A stretch of DNA of 64,000 bases from Yersinia mollaretii ATCC 43969 (GCF_013282725.1 NZ_CP054043.1:434001-498000); one strand, 5' to 3'; shown: positions 54,022 through 63,709, numbered from the stretch's first letter. The notes: a model not told the origin generated them from the letters alone. Translations and numbers: made by a program.

Positions 54022-54048
54022 TTTAGGGATTTTTTCTCGTGCCGATGT
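54022..54048 (+). promoter_or_regulatory. Predicted sigma-28 (FliA) promoter of fliC
   Basis: GCCGATGT at 54041-54048 with TTTAGGGA 11 bases upstream fits the FliA promoter layout (consensus TAAAGTTT-N11-GCCGATAA), the -10 better than the -35. It lies about 75 bases before the fliC start, the expected distance for an enteric flagellin gene. Between this and the fliD promoter are about 240 bases with no supported gene. Confidence 0.6.
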
Positions 54049-54129
54049 ATTTAATATGCGAACGAAACACGCATTACATATTGCAAAGACATTGCAGTAT
54101 TATTCATTAATATATTAGGAAGAGATCTC

Positions 54130-55251
54130 ATGGCACAAGTCATCAACACCAACTCACTGAGTCTGGTTGCACAAAATAACTTGAATAAATCTCAGTCTTC
54201 ACTGGGTACAGCAATTCAGCGTTTATCTTCTGGTGTTCGCATCAACAGCGCTAAAGATGACGCCGCAGGTCAGGCCATCAGTAACCGCTTCACCGCTAAC
54301 ATCACCGGTCTGACTCAGGCATCACGCAATGCCAACGACGGTATCTCTATTGCGCAGACCACTGAAGGCGCACTGAACGAAGTTAACGACAACTTACAGA
54401 ATATCCGTCGTCTGACTGCGCAGGCACAGAACGGCACCAACTCTGAGTCTGACCGCAAGTCAATTCAGGATGAGATCAATGCGCGTATGGCTGAAATCAA
54501 CCGTATCTCAGAACAAACTGAGTTCAACGGCGTGAAAGTGCTGAGCAAAGACCAGACCCTGAGCATTCAGGTTGGCGCTAACGATGGTCAGACCATTGAT
54601 ATCGCATTAAGCCAGATGAATGCTGAGACACTGGGCATGGATGGCTTTGATATCACAGCGGCCACTGCTGGCGCTAAAGCTATCACGGCGGGTACAGAGG
54701 TTACTGATGGCACCTCAACCGTCACTTTAGATGCAGCTGCAATTAAGGATATGAAAGAAGCGGCATTTGGGGTTGATGGTACCGGTGAGATTTCTCTTGT
54801 CACAGATGAGACAGGGGCTACCTTCTATGCTGCCGTCGGTAAAGAGAAAGATGGCACAGAGGTTTCCACCTCACTAACAGCAACATTTGTAGCAGAAGTA
54901 CCTGGACCACCGGTTGTGCCTGCTTCTGTAACATTTGCTAAGGATGCAGATTTAACGACTGACCAATTGGATGCGATGAAAGGCCCACTGAAAACTATCG
55001 ATGAAGCTATGGCTAAAGTTGACGAACTGCGCTCCGGGCTGGGTGCCGCCCAGAACCGTTTTGACTCTGTTATCAGCAACCTGAACAGCACCGTGAATAA
55101 CCTGACCGAATCTCGTTCACGTATTCTGGATGCCGACTTTGCTTCTGAAGTCTCTAACATGAGCCGTGCAAACATCCTGCAATCCGCGGGTATCACTGTG
55201 TTGGCTCAGGCTAACCAGGTTCCACAGAACGTATTGTCTCTGTTGCGTTAA
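54130..55251 (+). CDS. fliC: Flagellin FliC
   Basis: A 373-residue flagellin. The N-terminal D0/D1 (1-170: AQVINTNSLSLVAQNNLNKS and so on) and C-terminal D1/D0 (about 290-373, ending NILQSAGITVLAQANQ, VPQNVLSLLR) are strongly conserved; the variable middle (about 175-285) is short, giving a compact filament. In the D1 TLR5 patch the sequence is LQNIRRLTAQ, where Salmonella has LQRVRELAVQ. It has an AGGAAGAG ribosome site and its own terminator. There is one flagellin gene in the window. Confidence 0.97.
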   Translation: MAQVINTNSLSLVAQNNLNKSQSSLGTAIQRLSSGVRINSAKDDAAGQAISNRFTANITGLTQASRNANDGISIAQTTEGALNEVNDNLQNIRRLTAQAQNGTNSESDRKSIQDEINARMAEINRISEQTEFNGVKVLSKDQTLSIQVGANDGQTIDIALSQMNAETLGMDGFDITAATAGAKAITAGTEVTDGTSTVTLDAAAIKDMKEAAFGVDGTGEISLVTDETGATFYAAVGKEKDGTEVSTSLTATFVAEVPGPPVVPASVTFAKDADLTTDQLDAMKGPLKTIDEAMAKVDELRSGLGAAQNRFDSVISNLNSTVNNLTESRSRILDADFASEVSNMSRANILQSAGITVLAQANQVPQNVLSLLR

Positions 55252-55294
55252 TATTTCTTAGTACCCTTTTAGCCCGCAGCCTATTCCGGGCCTT

Positions 55295-55331
55295 ATCCCC
55301 CCGCTCTTTGATGAGCGGGGGGATTTTTTTC
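55295..55331 (+). terminator. Terminator of fliC
   Basis: ATCCCCCCGCTC and GAGCGGGGGGAT form a perfect stem with a TTTGAT-type loop, followed by TTTTTTT. It lies about 45 bases after the fliC stop. Confidence 0.93.
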
Positions 55332-55637
55332 AGCTCAATATCCCGCTGGCCTTAATACCCTACTATGCCGCTTCCGGTATTCCCCCTCGTCATGATTAAA
55401 TTCCTCTATCATCATTAATAAACTCGCCATACACATCATGAAAACAATAATATTAAGATGCTAATATATAAACAAAGAGAAGCCTGTTAATATTGTTGGC
55501 GTAATAGCCGTACTCAACTGCACACCACAACCGTAATATGCCATAGCCAAGTGAATCAACCTGCTAAATATGAATGTCATAAAGGGATCGTTTTATTCCA
55601 TAACGAAACGACATGCTGACATAAAAGAGGAGAGATA
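55332..55637. other. AT-rich spacer between the fliC terminator and the small ORF
   Basis: About 300 AT-rich bases with no gene seen on either strand. A TAAAGGGA sequence near 55580 resembles a FliA -35 box, but no matching -10 box follows at the right spacing. The small ORF at 55638 presumably has its promoter here. Confidence 0.4.
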
Positions 55638-55862
55638 ATGAAGAGCATGAATAATGAAGGTAAGGTATTGCTTGATGATGTCATGGATGACATAAGAAAA
55701 GAGATTAAAAGTATTGTTAATCACTATACCGGAGCATCGCCCAGCATTGAATTAACCGTAAATCAGGATTGCGCCGCATTTCACTTTCTGCTTGATGATA
55801 ATATTGAAGTCAAGGTCACACTCTCCCCCACCCTCAATCTCATCCCCCCGACCACGAATTAA
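55638..55862 (+). CDS. Small protein of unknown function in the flagellar cluster
   Basis: A 74-residue ORF with a strong ribosome site (AGGAGAG, five bases before the ATG). The N-terminal half is charged and likely helical (KVLLDDVMDDIRKEIKSIVN); the second half looks like alternating strands (FHFLLDDNIEVKVTLSP) ending in a Pro-rich tail. No signal peptide or membrane helix. I do not recognise the family; it is not FlgM by sequence. It lies alone between fliC and the convergent receptor gene. The ribosome site and amphipathic pattern argue that it is a real gene. Confidence 0.55.
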   Translation: MKSMNNEGKVLLDDVMDDIRKEIKSIVNHYTGASPSIELTVNQDCAAFHFLLDDNIEVKVTLSPTLNLIPPTTN

Positions 55863-56005
55863 GCCAACAGATATCCTTACCCTCATTGATAACATATCAA
55901 TGACAGCGCTAATCTCCAGCAGTGAATAGATAAGAAATAATAGATAAGAAACAAAAAAGCGGCAGAGAGTTCTGCCGCTAATATCACGATAATAACAAAT
56001 CAGAT

Positions 56006-57553
56006 TTATGCGTGATGACGGTCTACTTCAATTTGAAATACTGACACCATCTCTTCCATTATGGTGGTCTGCTCATTCATTAATACGGTAATTGCGGCCG
56101 ACTCTTCCACCAAAGTTGAATTCCGCTGTGTCACGATATCCATCTCATTAATCGCGACAGCCACTTGCCGGATACCCATGCTCTGCTCTTCAGAAGCTTG
56201 CGTAATATCCTGCATAATGTCGCTGACTTTATTCACCATCGCCACGATCTCAGACATGGTATTTTTAGCACTGTCTACGCGTTTACTTCCCGCCTGAGTA
56301 TCATGTACTGAATGCTCGATTAACCCCCGAATCTCTTTTGCCGCATCGGCACTTCTTTGTGCCAAATTACGCACTTCAGTAGCGACGACCGCAAAACCAC
56401 GCCCCTGCTCACCAGCGCGCGCCGCTTCAACGGCGGCATTAAGTGCCAGAATATTAGTCTGGCTGGCAATACCGTCAATCACTTTAATAATATTGGAGAT
56501 CTGGTTGGCATGACTGCCGATGGTATCCATCGAGCGCACCACATCCACCATAATAAGAGAGCCACTGTCCGCCAACTCTTTGGTGTCCGTTGCCAATTTA
56601 TTGGCTTCGTGGGCATGGGCGGTATTATTCTCAACGGTGGTTTTAATCTGTTCCATACTGGCTGCGGTTTGTTGCAGCGCACTGGCCTGCTCTTCAGTGC
56701 GTGAAGAGAGATCGTCATTGCCTTCGGCGATCTCCATGGCGTTATGTTTGATATTACTGGCGGCCTCTTTGACACCGGCAATGATTTCAACCAGCCCACT
56801 ACGCATCTCTTCAATATTGGCAAAGAGTTTACCGACTTCATTGGTGCCATATTGCGGCACTCTCTTTGAAAGCAATCCCATGCTGATTTCAGAGAAGATC
56901 TGCGAAGCTTCTGCCAACCGATTCAGTATAAACCGGGTGATATATTTCAGCAGTGAAAAATAGAGCAAAATAAAGAGCGCGATAATAATAGAGATAGTCA
57001 CTACCAGAGCACTGTGTAAATAATCATTTTTGACATCAAATGATTCCATTGAGTCCGCTGAAAACTTCAAATACTCTGCAACTAATACCTCAAGTTGCGG
57101 AACAAGCTCATCAGTATCATTAATGGCTTCGCCTCCCTGCTGTCTGGCATCAAGATTATTCATGTAGCTGTCGAGAATCTTGATAAACATCGCCCCCGTT
57201 CGCTCAGATAACTCTTGGATCTGTTCTGTCGATTTCGGTTCCTTCACCCATTTAGTAATAGTCTCTCGTATCACTTTATTTTTAATATTTATACTACTAA
57301 CCAGTTCTGGATCAGTCGGTTGATTTTCCAGCGCGGCTATTTTAATCAATAGAATGTTACCCCGGACGACCATCAGCTTATACATCGCCTGATCCACGAG
57401 TTCCACTCGGCCATGTAGGTGAATCGTATCTTCAAAATTCTGTTGGGAGGTGCTCGATGTTTTTAAGCTCAAGCCCGCAAGGACAATAAAAAGAGCGACG
57501 ATGATATAAAGATGAAACTTCACCATTTTGTTAATACTGATGGCAGATAACAA
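56006..57553 (-). CDS. Methyl-accepting chemotaxis protein
   Basis: A 515-residue receptor with TM1 (about 14-33), a periplasmic helical domain (about 34-185), TM2 (about 186-208), a HAMP domain and the MCP signalling hairpin. The tip is [20 protein letters not shown] followed by [20 protein letters not shown]. It lacks the C-terminal NWETF-type pentapeptide that tethers CheR and CheB in Tar and Tsr, ending instead [10 protein letters not shown]. The ligand is unknown. It is the only receptor gene in the window and lies 125 bases after cheW on the same strand. Confidence 0.93.
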   Translation of the reverse strand: MLSAISINKMVKFHLYIIVALFIVLAGLSLKTSSTSQQNFEDTIHLHGRVELVDQAMYKLMVVRGNILLIKIAALENQPTDPELVSSINIKNKVIRETITKWVKEPKSTEQIQELSERTGAMFIKILDSYMNNLDARQQGGEAINDTDELVPQLEVLVAEYLKFSADSMESFDVKNDYLHSALVVTISIIIALFILLYFSLLKYITRFILNRLAEASQIFSEISMGLLSKRVPQYGTNEVGKLFANIEEMRSGLVEIIAGVKEAASNIKHNAMEIAEGNDDLSSRTEEQASALQQTAASMEQIKTTVENNTAHAHEANKLATDTKELADSGSLIMVDVVRSMDTIGSHANQISNIIKVIDGIASQTNILALNAAVEAARAGEQGRGFAVVATEVRNLAQRSADAAKEIRGLIEHSVHDTQAGSKRVDSAKNTMSEIVAMVNKVSDIMQDITQASEEQSMGIRQVAVAINEMDIVTQRNSTLVEESAAITVLMNEQTTIMEEMVSVFQIEVDRHHA

Positions 57554-57678
57554 AATAACTATCCTTCTAAAATTTATGATATTGTTTCAATAAGCAATAG
57601 GATACCTTAGCTTACCTATTCGTCAGGAAGCTAAACCATCAAAAATAAGACCTTGGTTTCATAGCGTCATAATATGAT

Positions 57679-58185
57679 TTATTCGTAACTGACCTCAGCC
57701 ACGTGATCGACGATCTCCATCTCTTCACTGTTCAGCAGTTTTTCGATATCGACCAGAATAAGCATACGGTCATTAAGCGTACCCAAGCCCAATAAATATT
57801 TAGTCGAGAGTGTCGCAGAGAAATCGGGGGCCGGTTTAACTTGTTCCGCATTTAATGCCAGAACATCTGAAACCCCATCCACCACAATGCCGACAATGCG
57901 ATTAGCCAGATTTAATACAATAATCACGGTATTTTCATTGATATCCGCAGAGGGCAGTTGGAACTTCACCCTGAGATCAATAATAGGTACAATGACACCG
58001 CGAAGATTCATCACCCCGGTAATAAAATCAGGCGTATTCGCAATTCGGGTCACACGATCGTAACCGCGAATTTCCTGAACTTTCAGGATTTCAATACCGT
58101 ACTCTTCTTTGCCTAAGGTAAATATCAGATATTCCTGACCGGTATTTTGATCGCCAAATTGATTTTCTGTTCCAGATAAATGCAT
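57679..58185 (-). CDS. cheW: Chemotaxis coupling protein CheW
   Basis: A 168-residue SH3-like coupling protein (E. coli 167) that links receptors to CheA. Family segments [38 protein letters not shown], and [16 protein letters not shown] are present. It follows cheA after 52 bases and precedes the receptor gene, as in the enteric cheAW-receptor order. Confidence 0.97.
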   Translation of the reverse strand: MHLSGTENQFGDQNTGQEYLIFTLGKEEYGIEILKVQEIRGYDRVTRIANTPDFITGVMNLRGVIVPIIDLRVKFQLPSADINENTVIIVLNLANRIVGIVVDGVSDVLALNAEQVKPAPDFSATLSTKYLLGLGTLNDRMLILVDIEKLLNSEEMEIVDHVAEVSYE

Positions 58186-58237
58186 TGAATTACCTCATTC
58201 AATCGATATACGTTAATTTTGTTGTTCAGCGACTGTC

Positions 58238-60235
58238 TTATTTTTTACTCAGCGTGGACAAAGCGGCAACATCCAAAATCAGTGCCACACTGCCGTCACC
58301 CAGAATTGTCGCTGCTGATATTCCTGGAACTTTACGGTAATTAAGTTCAAGATTTTTGACCACGACTTGGTGCTGGCCGATTAATTGATCGACGAGTAAG
58401 GCATAGCGGCAGCCCGCACTTTGTAAGATGACGGCAATCCCATCATTTGCCAGTGCCGAATCACTCTTAATATCGAAAATCCGATGCAGCTCAATCAGTG
58501 GGAGATACTCCCCTCGCACCTGTAACATCAACTCATCGCCTGCCATCCGATACAGGGCATTTTCAGAGGGTTTTAGCGACTCCATCACGGTTCCAAGGGG
58601 CAGCACATAAATCTCATCACCGACGCGCACTGACATGCCATCCAATATCGCCAGCGTCAGCGGCAAAATGATCCGAATGGTGGTGCCTTTATCTTGCACT
58701 GAGTGAATTTCAACATGCCCGCCCATGGCCAGAATGTTTCTGCGCACCACGTCCATCCCGACACCGCGCCCAGAGACATCCGTGACTTTTTCCGCCGTTG
58801 AGAAACCCGCGGCAAAAATCAGCATCCAGATATCTTCATCACTCCAGCTATCACTGATCGCCATTCCCTGTGACTTGGCCCGTGCGAGTATCTTCTCGCG
58901 ATTAAGCCCCGCGCCGTCATCGATCACTTCAATAACAATACTGCCACCATGATGCTCTGCGGAAAGCGTCAAATTCCCTTTACCCGTTTTTCCCTTCGCC
59001 TGCCGCACTTCAGCCGACTCAAGACCATGATCCAGACTGTTACGGACTAAGTGAGTCAGGGGATCAATAATTCGTTCAATCAAGCTCTTATCCAGCTCTG
59101 CCGATCCCCCTATTAAGGTTAGCTCCACCTCTTTATCCAGCTTGCCGCCTAAGTCATGCACCAGTCGCGGGAAGCGGCTGAAGACATACTCCATTGGCAT
59201 CATCCGGATCGACATCACTGACTCCTGCAAGTCACGCGCATTACGTTCCATCTGCCCGATGCTGCTAATTAGAGTGTCATGTTGAGCCGGGTCCAGAGAG
59301 CTGGAGAGCTGTGATAGCATCGCCTGAGTAATAATCAGCTCACCCACCTGATTGATGATCTGATCCACCTTCTCCACCGCGACCCGTAGGCTACTTGACT
59401 CTGTGGCTGGGGCTTTAGCGGTGGCTTTCGGCTTTGAGGTTGGTGAGGTTGCGGGGACTTCGGGTGGTGTTTCATTGGAGCACGGTTGAACCGCGGGTGC
59501 TGTCTGCGTAGCCTGTTCAGCAGACGTGATATCCCGTGCCGGTTCGCTCGCGGTCGATTCACTTGCAGCTGATTCACTTGCAGTAATGGTGATCTGCTCA
59601 GGTTCAAGGATAAAACAGAGTACCGCGAGAATATCGTCAGCCGATGCCGTGGTCTGCAACTCTATCTGCAACACATCCGCTTGTTGTTGCTGACTGAGCA
59701 CCTCACCCAGGTTGGCTAACTCCTCGAGCAAGACCCCTTTATCGGCTTCAGGAATGGCCGTGAGTGAGACGATCAGCGGATTGCTAGCCGTTGCTGATGG
59801 CACGGCAATCTGTTGCTTCGGTTCTGATGCTGCTATCGCGCTACCGTTTTTATCTTCGAGTGCGATTTGGCGTAATGCCTCGCAAATATAGTGGAAACTC
59901 TCTTGGTCAGGCTCCCGCGAGGATTTATACGCATCAAGCTGATCTTGCATAATATCTTTGCTCTCCAGAAACAGGTTAACAATGTCGCTGTTTAACCGCA
60001 GTTCACCACGCCGGGCATCATCCAGTAGGTTTTCCAGTATGTGCGTCGTCTCCTGCAATACCGTAAAACCGAAAGTCCCCGCTCCCCCTTTTATCGAGTG
60101 AGCGGCACGAAATATGGCGTTAAGCATCTCTTTATCAGGTGAGATGTAATCCAGCTCCAGAAGATGCATTTCCATATCAGCCAGTAACTCATCAGCTTCA
60201 TCAAAAAAGGTTTGGTAAAAATCACTTATGTCCAT
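58238..60235 (-). CDS. cheA: Chemotaxis histidine kinase CheA
   Basis: A 665-residue kinase (E. coli 654). P1 carries the phosphorylated histidine in FRAAHSIKGGAGTFGF (about residue 46); P2 binds CheY; a Pro/Thr/Ala/Ser-rich linker spans about 225-270; P3 dimerises; P4 has LTHLVRNSLDHGLE, DDGAGL and GRGVGMDVV; P5 is CheW-like. I chose the ATG at 60235 (MDISDFYQTFFDEAD) with an AAAGG site; a TTG at 60244 is in frame. The start lies inside the 3' end of motB. Confidence 0.96.
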   Translation of the reverse strand: MDISDFYQTFFDEADELLADMEMHLLELDYISPDKEMLNAIFRAAHSIKGGAGTFGFTVLQETTHILENLLDDARRGELRLNSDIVNLFLESKDIMQDQLDAYKSSREPDQESFHYICEALRQIALEDKNGSAIAASEPKQQIAVPSATASNPLIVSLTAIPEADKGVLLEELANLGEVLSQQQQADVLQIELQTTASADDILAVLCFILEPEQITITASESAASESTASEPARDITSAEQATQTAPAVQPCSNETPPEVPATSPTSKPKATAKAPATESSSLRVAVEKVDQIINQVGELIITQAMLSQLSSSLDPAQHDTLISSIGQMERNARDLQESVMSIRMMPMEYVFSRFPRLVHDLGGKLDKEVELTLIGGSAELDKSLIERIIDPLTHLVRNSLDHGLESAEVRQAKGKTGKGNLTLSAEHHGGSIVIEVIDDGAGLNREKILARAKSQGMAISDSWSDEDIWMLIFAAGFSTAEKVTDVSGRGVGMDVVRRNILAMGGHVEIHSVQDKGTTIRIILPLTLAILDGMSVRVGDEIYVLPLGTVMESLKPSENALYRMAGDELMLQVRGEYLPLIELHRIFDIKSDSALANDGIAVILQSAGCRYALLVDQLIGQHQVVVKNLELNYRKVPGISAATILGDGSVALILDVAALSTLSKK

Positions 60236-61283
60236 CTTGCTCAACCTTTACCTGAGTAGAAATAGTCGGAACTGCCGAAATAGTCGGAACTGTAGAAATA
60301 ACCGGAACTAAAGAGGTCACCGGAACTGCAGGAATAACCGGAACAGTGGCTGCCGGTGCTGCTTTTATTGGCACAGTCTCATCGGCCGCCATTTTTTTCA
60401 GTTCAGCTTCAATTCTTGCACTGCTTTGATTATCAGAAACACTCTGCAAGACCACGTCCTCTTCCAGAATCGACTTCTCTTTGTTTTTGCTCAGTACCAA
60501 AATACTGATCCGGCGGTTGATAGGCGCATCTGACTTCACATTTGCCAGATTCATCATGTCGGCAGAACCAATCACCCGCAGAAATTTATTGTCCGCCAAT
60601 CCGCCAGAGACCAAGGTACGCCGTGAAGCATTCGCCCTATCTGACGACAGCTCCCAGTTGCTGTACCCTGCTTCGCCATTGACGTAAGGCAGGGAATCGG
60701 TATGACCCGTCAGGTTGATTTTGTTGGGCAGGTCATTGAGCACCGGAACCAGTGCCTGAAGAATAATCCGCATATACGGCTCCAGCTCCCGGCTCCCCAC
60801 TTTGAACATGGGGCGTTCCTGACTGTCGATAATCTGGATAAGCAGTCCATCATCGGTCAAAGAGAGGCGGAGATTTGACTGAAAATCACTCAAGCGCGGA
60901 TCTTTTTTGATCAGGTTTTCGAGTTTCTCGTGCGCACGCCGTAAATTCTGCGCATTTTTCTGTTTATCCATTTTCGCCAGTGTTTGCTTGAGCACTTCCC
61001 CATCTTGCTTCATAAGGTCATCCCCTCCACCAGGAATAGGGCTATCGCTGACACTGGATTTGTCTCCGTGCGACATCGCCAGCTTCAGGGGCATTTTAAA
61101 GTAATCAGCAATTTGCTCGCGCTGCAAAGGGGTGGAGGAGGAGAGCAGCCACATAACCAAAAAGAAGGCCATCATGGCGGTCATAAAATCCGCGTAGGCA
61201 ATTTTCCAAGAGCCGCCGTGGTGAGCATGTTTAGCGCGTTTTCGTTTACGAACAATGATTACAGGTTTGGCACTAGTACTCAT
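60222..61283 (-). CDS. motB: Flagellar stator protein MotB
   Basis: A 353-residue stator subunit (E. coli 308). The proton-channel aspartate D32 is present in SWKIAYADFMTAMMAFFLVM, followed by a plug region and an OmpA-like peptidoglycan-binding domain (about 150-270, NLTGHTDSLPY). The C-terminus is extended by about 40 residues made mainly of VPxIS/VPxT repeats, encoded by degenerate 18-base tandem units. It overlaps motA by four bases and cheA at its end. Confidence 0.96.
   Translation of the reverse strand: MSTSAKPVIIVRKRKRAKHAHHGGSWKIAYADFMTAMMAFFLVMWLLSSSTPLQREQIADYFKMPLKLAMSHGDKSSVSDSPIPGGGDDLMKQDGEVLKQTLAKMDKQKNAQNLRRAHEKLENLIKKDPRLSDFQSNLRLSLTDDGLLIQIIDSQERPMFKVGSRELEPYMRIILQALVPVLNDLPNKINLTGHTDSLPYVNGEAGYSNWELSSDRANASRRTLVSGGLADNKFLRVIGSADMMNLANVKSDAPINRRISILVLSKNKEKSILEEDVVLQSVSDNQSSARIEAELKKMAADETVPIKAAPAATVPVIPAVPVTSLVPVISTVPTISAVPTISTQVKVEQDGHK
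60253..60345. repeat. Degenerate 18-base tandem repeats in the motB 3' end
   Basis: About five tandem units of the type GAAATAGTCGGAACTGCC, GAAATAGTCGGAACTGTA, GAAATAACCGGAACTAAA, GAGGTCACCGGAACTGCA, GGAATAACCGGAACAGTG. On the minus strand they encode a six-residue unit (VPVISA-like) near the MotB C-terminus. The unit is a multiple of three, so copy-number change would keep the frame. Confidence 0.85.
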
Positions 61284-62179
61284 GATGGGCTGTCCGGCGC
61301 ATTGCTGCTATTTGCCGAGGATTTCACCTCACGCACATGTTCTTCCAGCTCAATAAAGGTAGGACGCTCGGTAGAGAATAGAATCTTGCGACCAAATTCA
61401 ACGGCGATCTGTGGCGCATAACCATTCATGCTGGAGAGTAAAGTGACCCGGATACATTGCAGTATTTTAATTTGCTCACTGCTTTTTTGGCGCAGCAAGG
61501 AAGCGAGCGGTAAAACAAAACCATAGGCCAGTAAAATACCCAAGAATGTCCCCACCATGGCATGAGCAATCAGTTCACCCAATTCGGCTGCCGGACGGTC
61601 TGCGGCCGCCAGCGCATTCACCACCCCCATTACGGCGGCAACAATACCGAAAGCGGGTAAGCCATCGCCAATCTCATTCAGACTCTGTGCAGGGACTTCA
61701 TGCTCATGCTCACAGGTTTCAATCTCTTCATCCATCAATGCTTCTATTTCAAAAGCATTCATACTTCCGCTCACCATCAGGCGTAAATAGTCGATGACAA
61801 AATTCATCAATGCGGAATCGGCAAGTAGACGTGGGTAAGCTGAAAAAATAGCGCTGTTCTTCGGATCTTCAATATCCTGCTCCAGCGCCATAAGACCATT
61901 CTGTCGGCCTTTATTCAGCAGCAAATACATCATGGCCATGAGGTCCATATAGAGCACTTTGGTATAGTGCGAACCTCTAAATAAATGCGGTAACGCTTTC
62001 AGTGTGGCATTTATCGATTTGCCGTTATTACCGACAATAAAAGCCCCTATACCCGCCCCACCAATAATCAAAAGTTCCGTGGGTTGATAAAGCGCACCCA
62101 GCACTCCCCCCGAGAGACTAAACCCACCAAAAACAGTCAAAATGACAATCAGATAACCAATAATGACTAACACATGCAC
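61280..62179 (-). CDS. motA: Flagellar stator protein MotA
   Basis: A 299-residue stator subunit (E. coli 295) with four membrane helices. The cytoplasmic loop has the FliG-contact charges R90 and E98 in NKGRQNGLMALEQDIEDP, and the functional prolines are in GDGLPAFGIVAAVMGV and YGFVLPLASLL. With MotB D32 this indicates a proton-driven stator. The gene is 129 bases after flhC on the same strand and overlaps motB. Confidence 0.97.
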   Translation of the reverse strand: MHVLVIIGYLIVILTVFGGFSLSGGVLGALYQPTELLIIGGAGIGAFIVGNNGKSINATLKALPHLFRGSHYTKVLYMDLMAMMYLLLNKGRQNGLMALEQDIEDPKNSAIFSAYPRLLADSALMNFVIDYLRLMVSGSMNAFEIEALMDEEIETCEHEHEVPAQSLNEIGDGLPAFGIVAAVMGVVNALAAADRPAAELGELIAHAMVGTFLGILLAYGFVLPLASLLRQKSSEQIKILQCIRVTLLSSMNGYAPQIAVEFGRKILFSTERPTFIELEEHVREVKSSANSSNAPDSPS

Positions 62180-62308
62180 TCCTTAATAATTAAATGCATT
62201 GATCTCACCGCATTGTTTAATTTCTATAAATTTTACGCACAGGGTGGCCGTACCAGACTAATCTGATACTTATACTTATGATTAGTAATGCCTTATCGGC
62301 TAAATCAT

Positions 62309-62863
62309 TTAGATGCTGGCAATATTCTCCAGCGGCAAGTCAGGAGTCTTACATTTTTTAATTGCACGAGAGGGTGGGCTACATAAACTACAGGTAAATG
62401 GATTCTTAGAATATTCACTCGTAACAACAAAACCGCCACCACAAATACAACACTCTGTATGTTCTATAATTCCACAATTGATGAATCTTAATAATGTCCA
62501 TGCCCGCGTTAACCCCAAGACTTGTTTTTCACCGGGTGGGGTTGGACATTGTTCCAGATAGAGGCGATACGCTTTAACCGTTGCTTCAATCGGTCGACAG
62601 TTTTCAGTCTTTTGCAGATAAAGATGGATATTATAAAACATAGATGCGTGAATATTTTGTTCCCACGCCATAAACCAATCTTCAGAAAATGGCAGCATTC
62701 CCTTTGGGGGCGGGCATCCTCTGAGTTCTTTGTAAAGGCGCAATAACCTTCTGCGGCTTAGGCTCGTTTCGCACTCTAACATCTGCATACGAGCACCAAA
62801 AGAGATCAGCTCCATGGCTATTTGTACTTCTTTAATTTCCTGCAATATACTTTTCTCGGTCAT
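62309..62863 (-). CDS. flhC: Flagellar master regulator subunit FlhC
   Basis: A 184-residue subunit (E. coli 192) of the FlhD4C2 activator that switches on class 2 flagellar promoters with sigma-70. The core is well conserved ([36 protein letters not shown]). The zinc-binding cysteines are in CCICGG and TCSLC near residues 139-160. I chose the ATG at 62863 (MTEKSIL); a GTG two codons upstream is possible. It follows flhD after 14 bases. Confidence 0.96.
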   Translation of the reverse strand: MTEKSILQEIKEVQIAMELISFGARMQMLECETSLSRRRLLRLYKELRGCPPPKGMLPFSEDWFMAWEQNIHASMFYNIHLYLQKTENCRPIEATVKAYRLYLEQCPTPPGEKQVLGLTRAWTLLRFINCGIIEHTECCICGGGFVVTSEYSKNPFTCSLCSPPSRAIKKCKTPDLPLENIASI

Positions 62864-62877
62864 GATCACAAATTCCT

Positions 62878-63225
62878 TTAGGTTGGTGTCAGACTTTGCT
62901 CAGAAAGCGAGTTCAGCAGGTTAGTTGATAAAATAATGCCAGTATGAATTTGCTGCAAAGCCTCAATGCGGGAGTCTTTAGTCAAATTATCAATTACAAT
63001 TTCGTTATCAACGCGAAGACGGCAAATAAGTTGGTTAGTCGATGCCAGCTTTATCAACTGAGGGAGGGAGAGTTCCTTCAATGTATCGATGGTTGCTTCA
63101 GTTAACCCAAGGCGGAAGGCTGCTGCAAACTTATCTTCCCTAATTAATTGTTGAGCCAATAGTAGATAGGACAAGTTGATGTCATGAATTCTTTGTAACT
63201 GTTCGTCAATATTTCTTACAATCAT
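62878..63225 (-). CDS. flhD: Flagellar master regulator subunit FlhD
   Basis: A 115-residue subunit (E. coli 116) of the FlhD4C2 activator. Family segments [29 protein letters not shown] (with the inter-subunit cysteine) and [16 protein letters not shown] are present. The start at 63225 has an AGGG ribosome site. First gene of the minus-strand flhDC-motAB-cheAW-receptor series. Presence of its own flhDC suggests the cluster can run its own hierarchy. Confidence 0.96.
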   Translation of the reverse strand: MIVRNIDEQLQRIHDINLSYLLLAQQLIREDKFAAAFRLGLTEATIDTLKELSLPQLIKLASTNQLICRLRVDNEIVIDNLTKDSRIEALQQIHTGIILSTNLLNSLSEQSLTPT

Positions 63226-63709
63226 TTTGTTACCCTAATTCATCTCACGGAGAACATGAGTGAATAAATTTTAATTAATGTGTTGACATTCGATAATGAC
63301 AATTAGAACTACAGTGTTGAAGCTGCAAATATATGTGCTTTCGCCTTAGGAATATTTTTACTGCCAAATAGTTCATAACATCATGAAAAATATCTAATTG
63401 TATGAATTTCATTCATTCATTCTAATTCGGATATTTCTTTACTTAAACCTCATCAGACTCAATGCAATAAAAGTATTAATAAACGGAGACGCCCAATCAT
63501 ACCTAATATTTCAAAGTAGTTGGCGGTGTGAGGAACTATTTCCCCGTATAGTAACTGCTTTAATCGACAAGCTCAACTTTTAATCCACACACTATTAAGA
63601 ATTAATACTTTTCTTAGTTTGTATAACTGGTAACGCCAATAAGAATTACTGGTAACGACAAAGTTACAAAATATATATTTACATAAAAAATTCATTATCT
63701 ACGACAAAG
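63226..63709. promoter_or_regulatory. AT-rich upstream region of flhDC
   Basis: A 484-base, strongly AT-rich gap between flhD and the fliA end. A candidate sigma-70 promoter for flhD is on the minus strand: TTGTCA (63297-63302), a 17-base spacer and ATTAAT (63274-63279), which would give a leader of about 42 bases. Long AT-rich leaders are normal upstream of flhDC, where H-NS and other regulators act. There is no fliZ here, and no clear fliA terminator is visible. No gene is supported. Confidence 0.45.

Noticed and set aside
62293..62300. Perfect FliA -10 box (GCCGATAA) upstream of motA on the minus strand
   Set aside because: No acceptable -35 box at the 11-base spacing (the bases there are CCAGCATC), and the site lies just past the flhC stop; could still be a weak promoter.
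63398..63583. Open frame of 61 codons between flhD and fliA
   Set aside because: AT-rich regulatory DNA, no ribosome site and no family resemblance.
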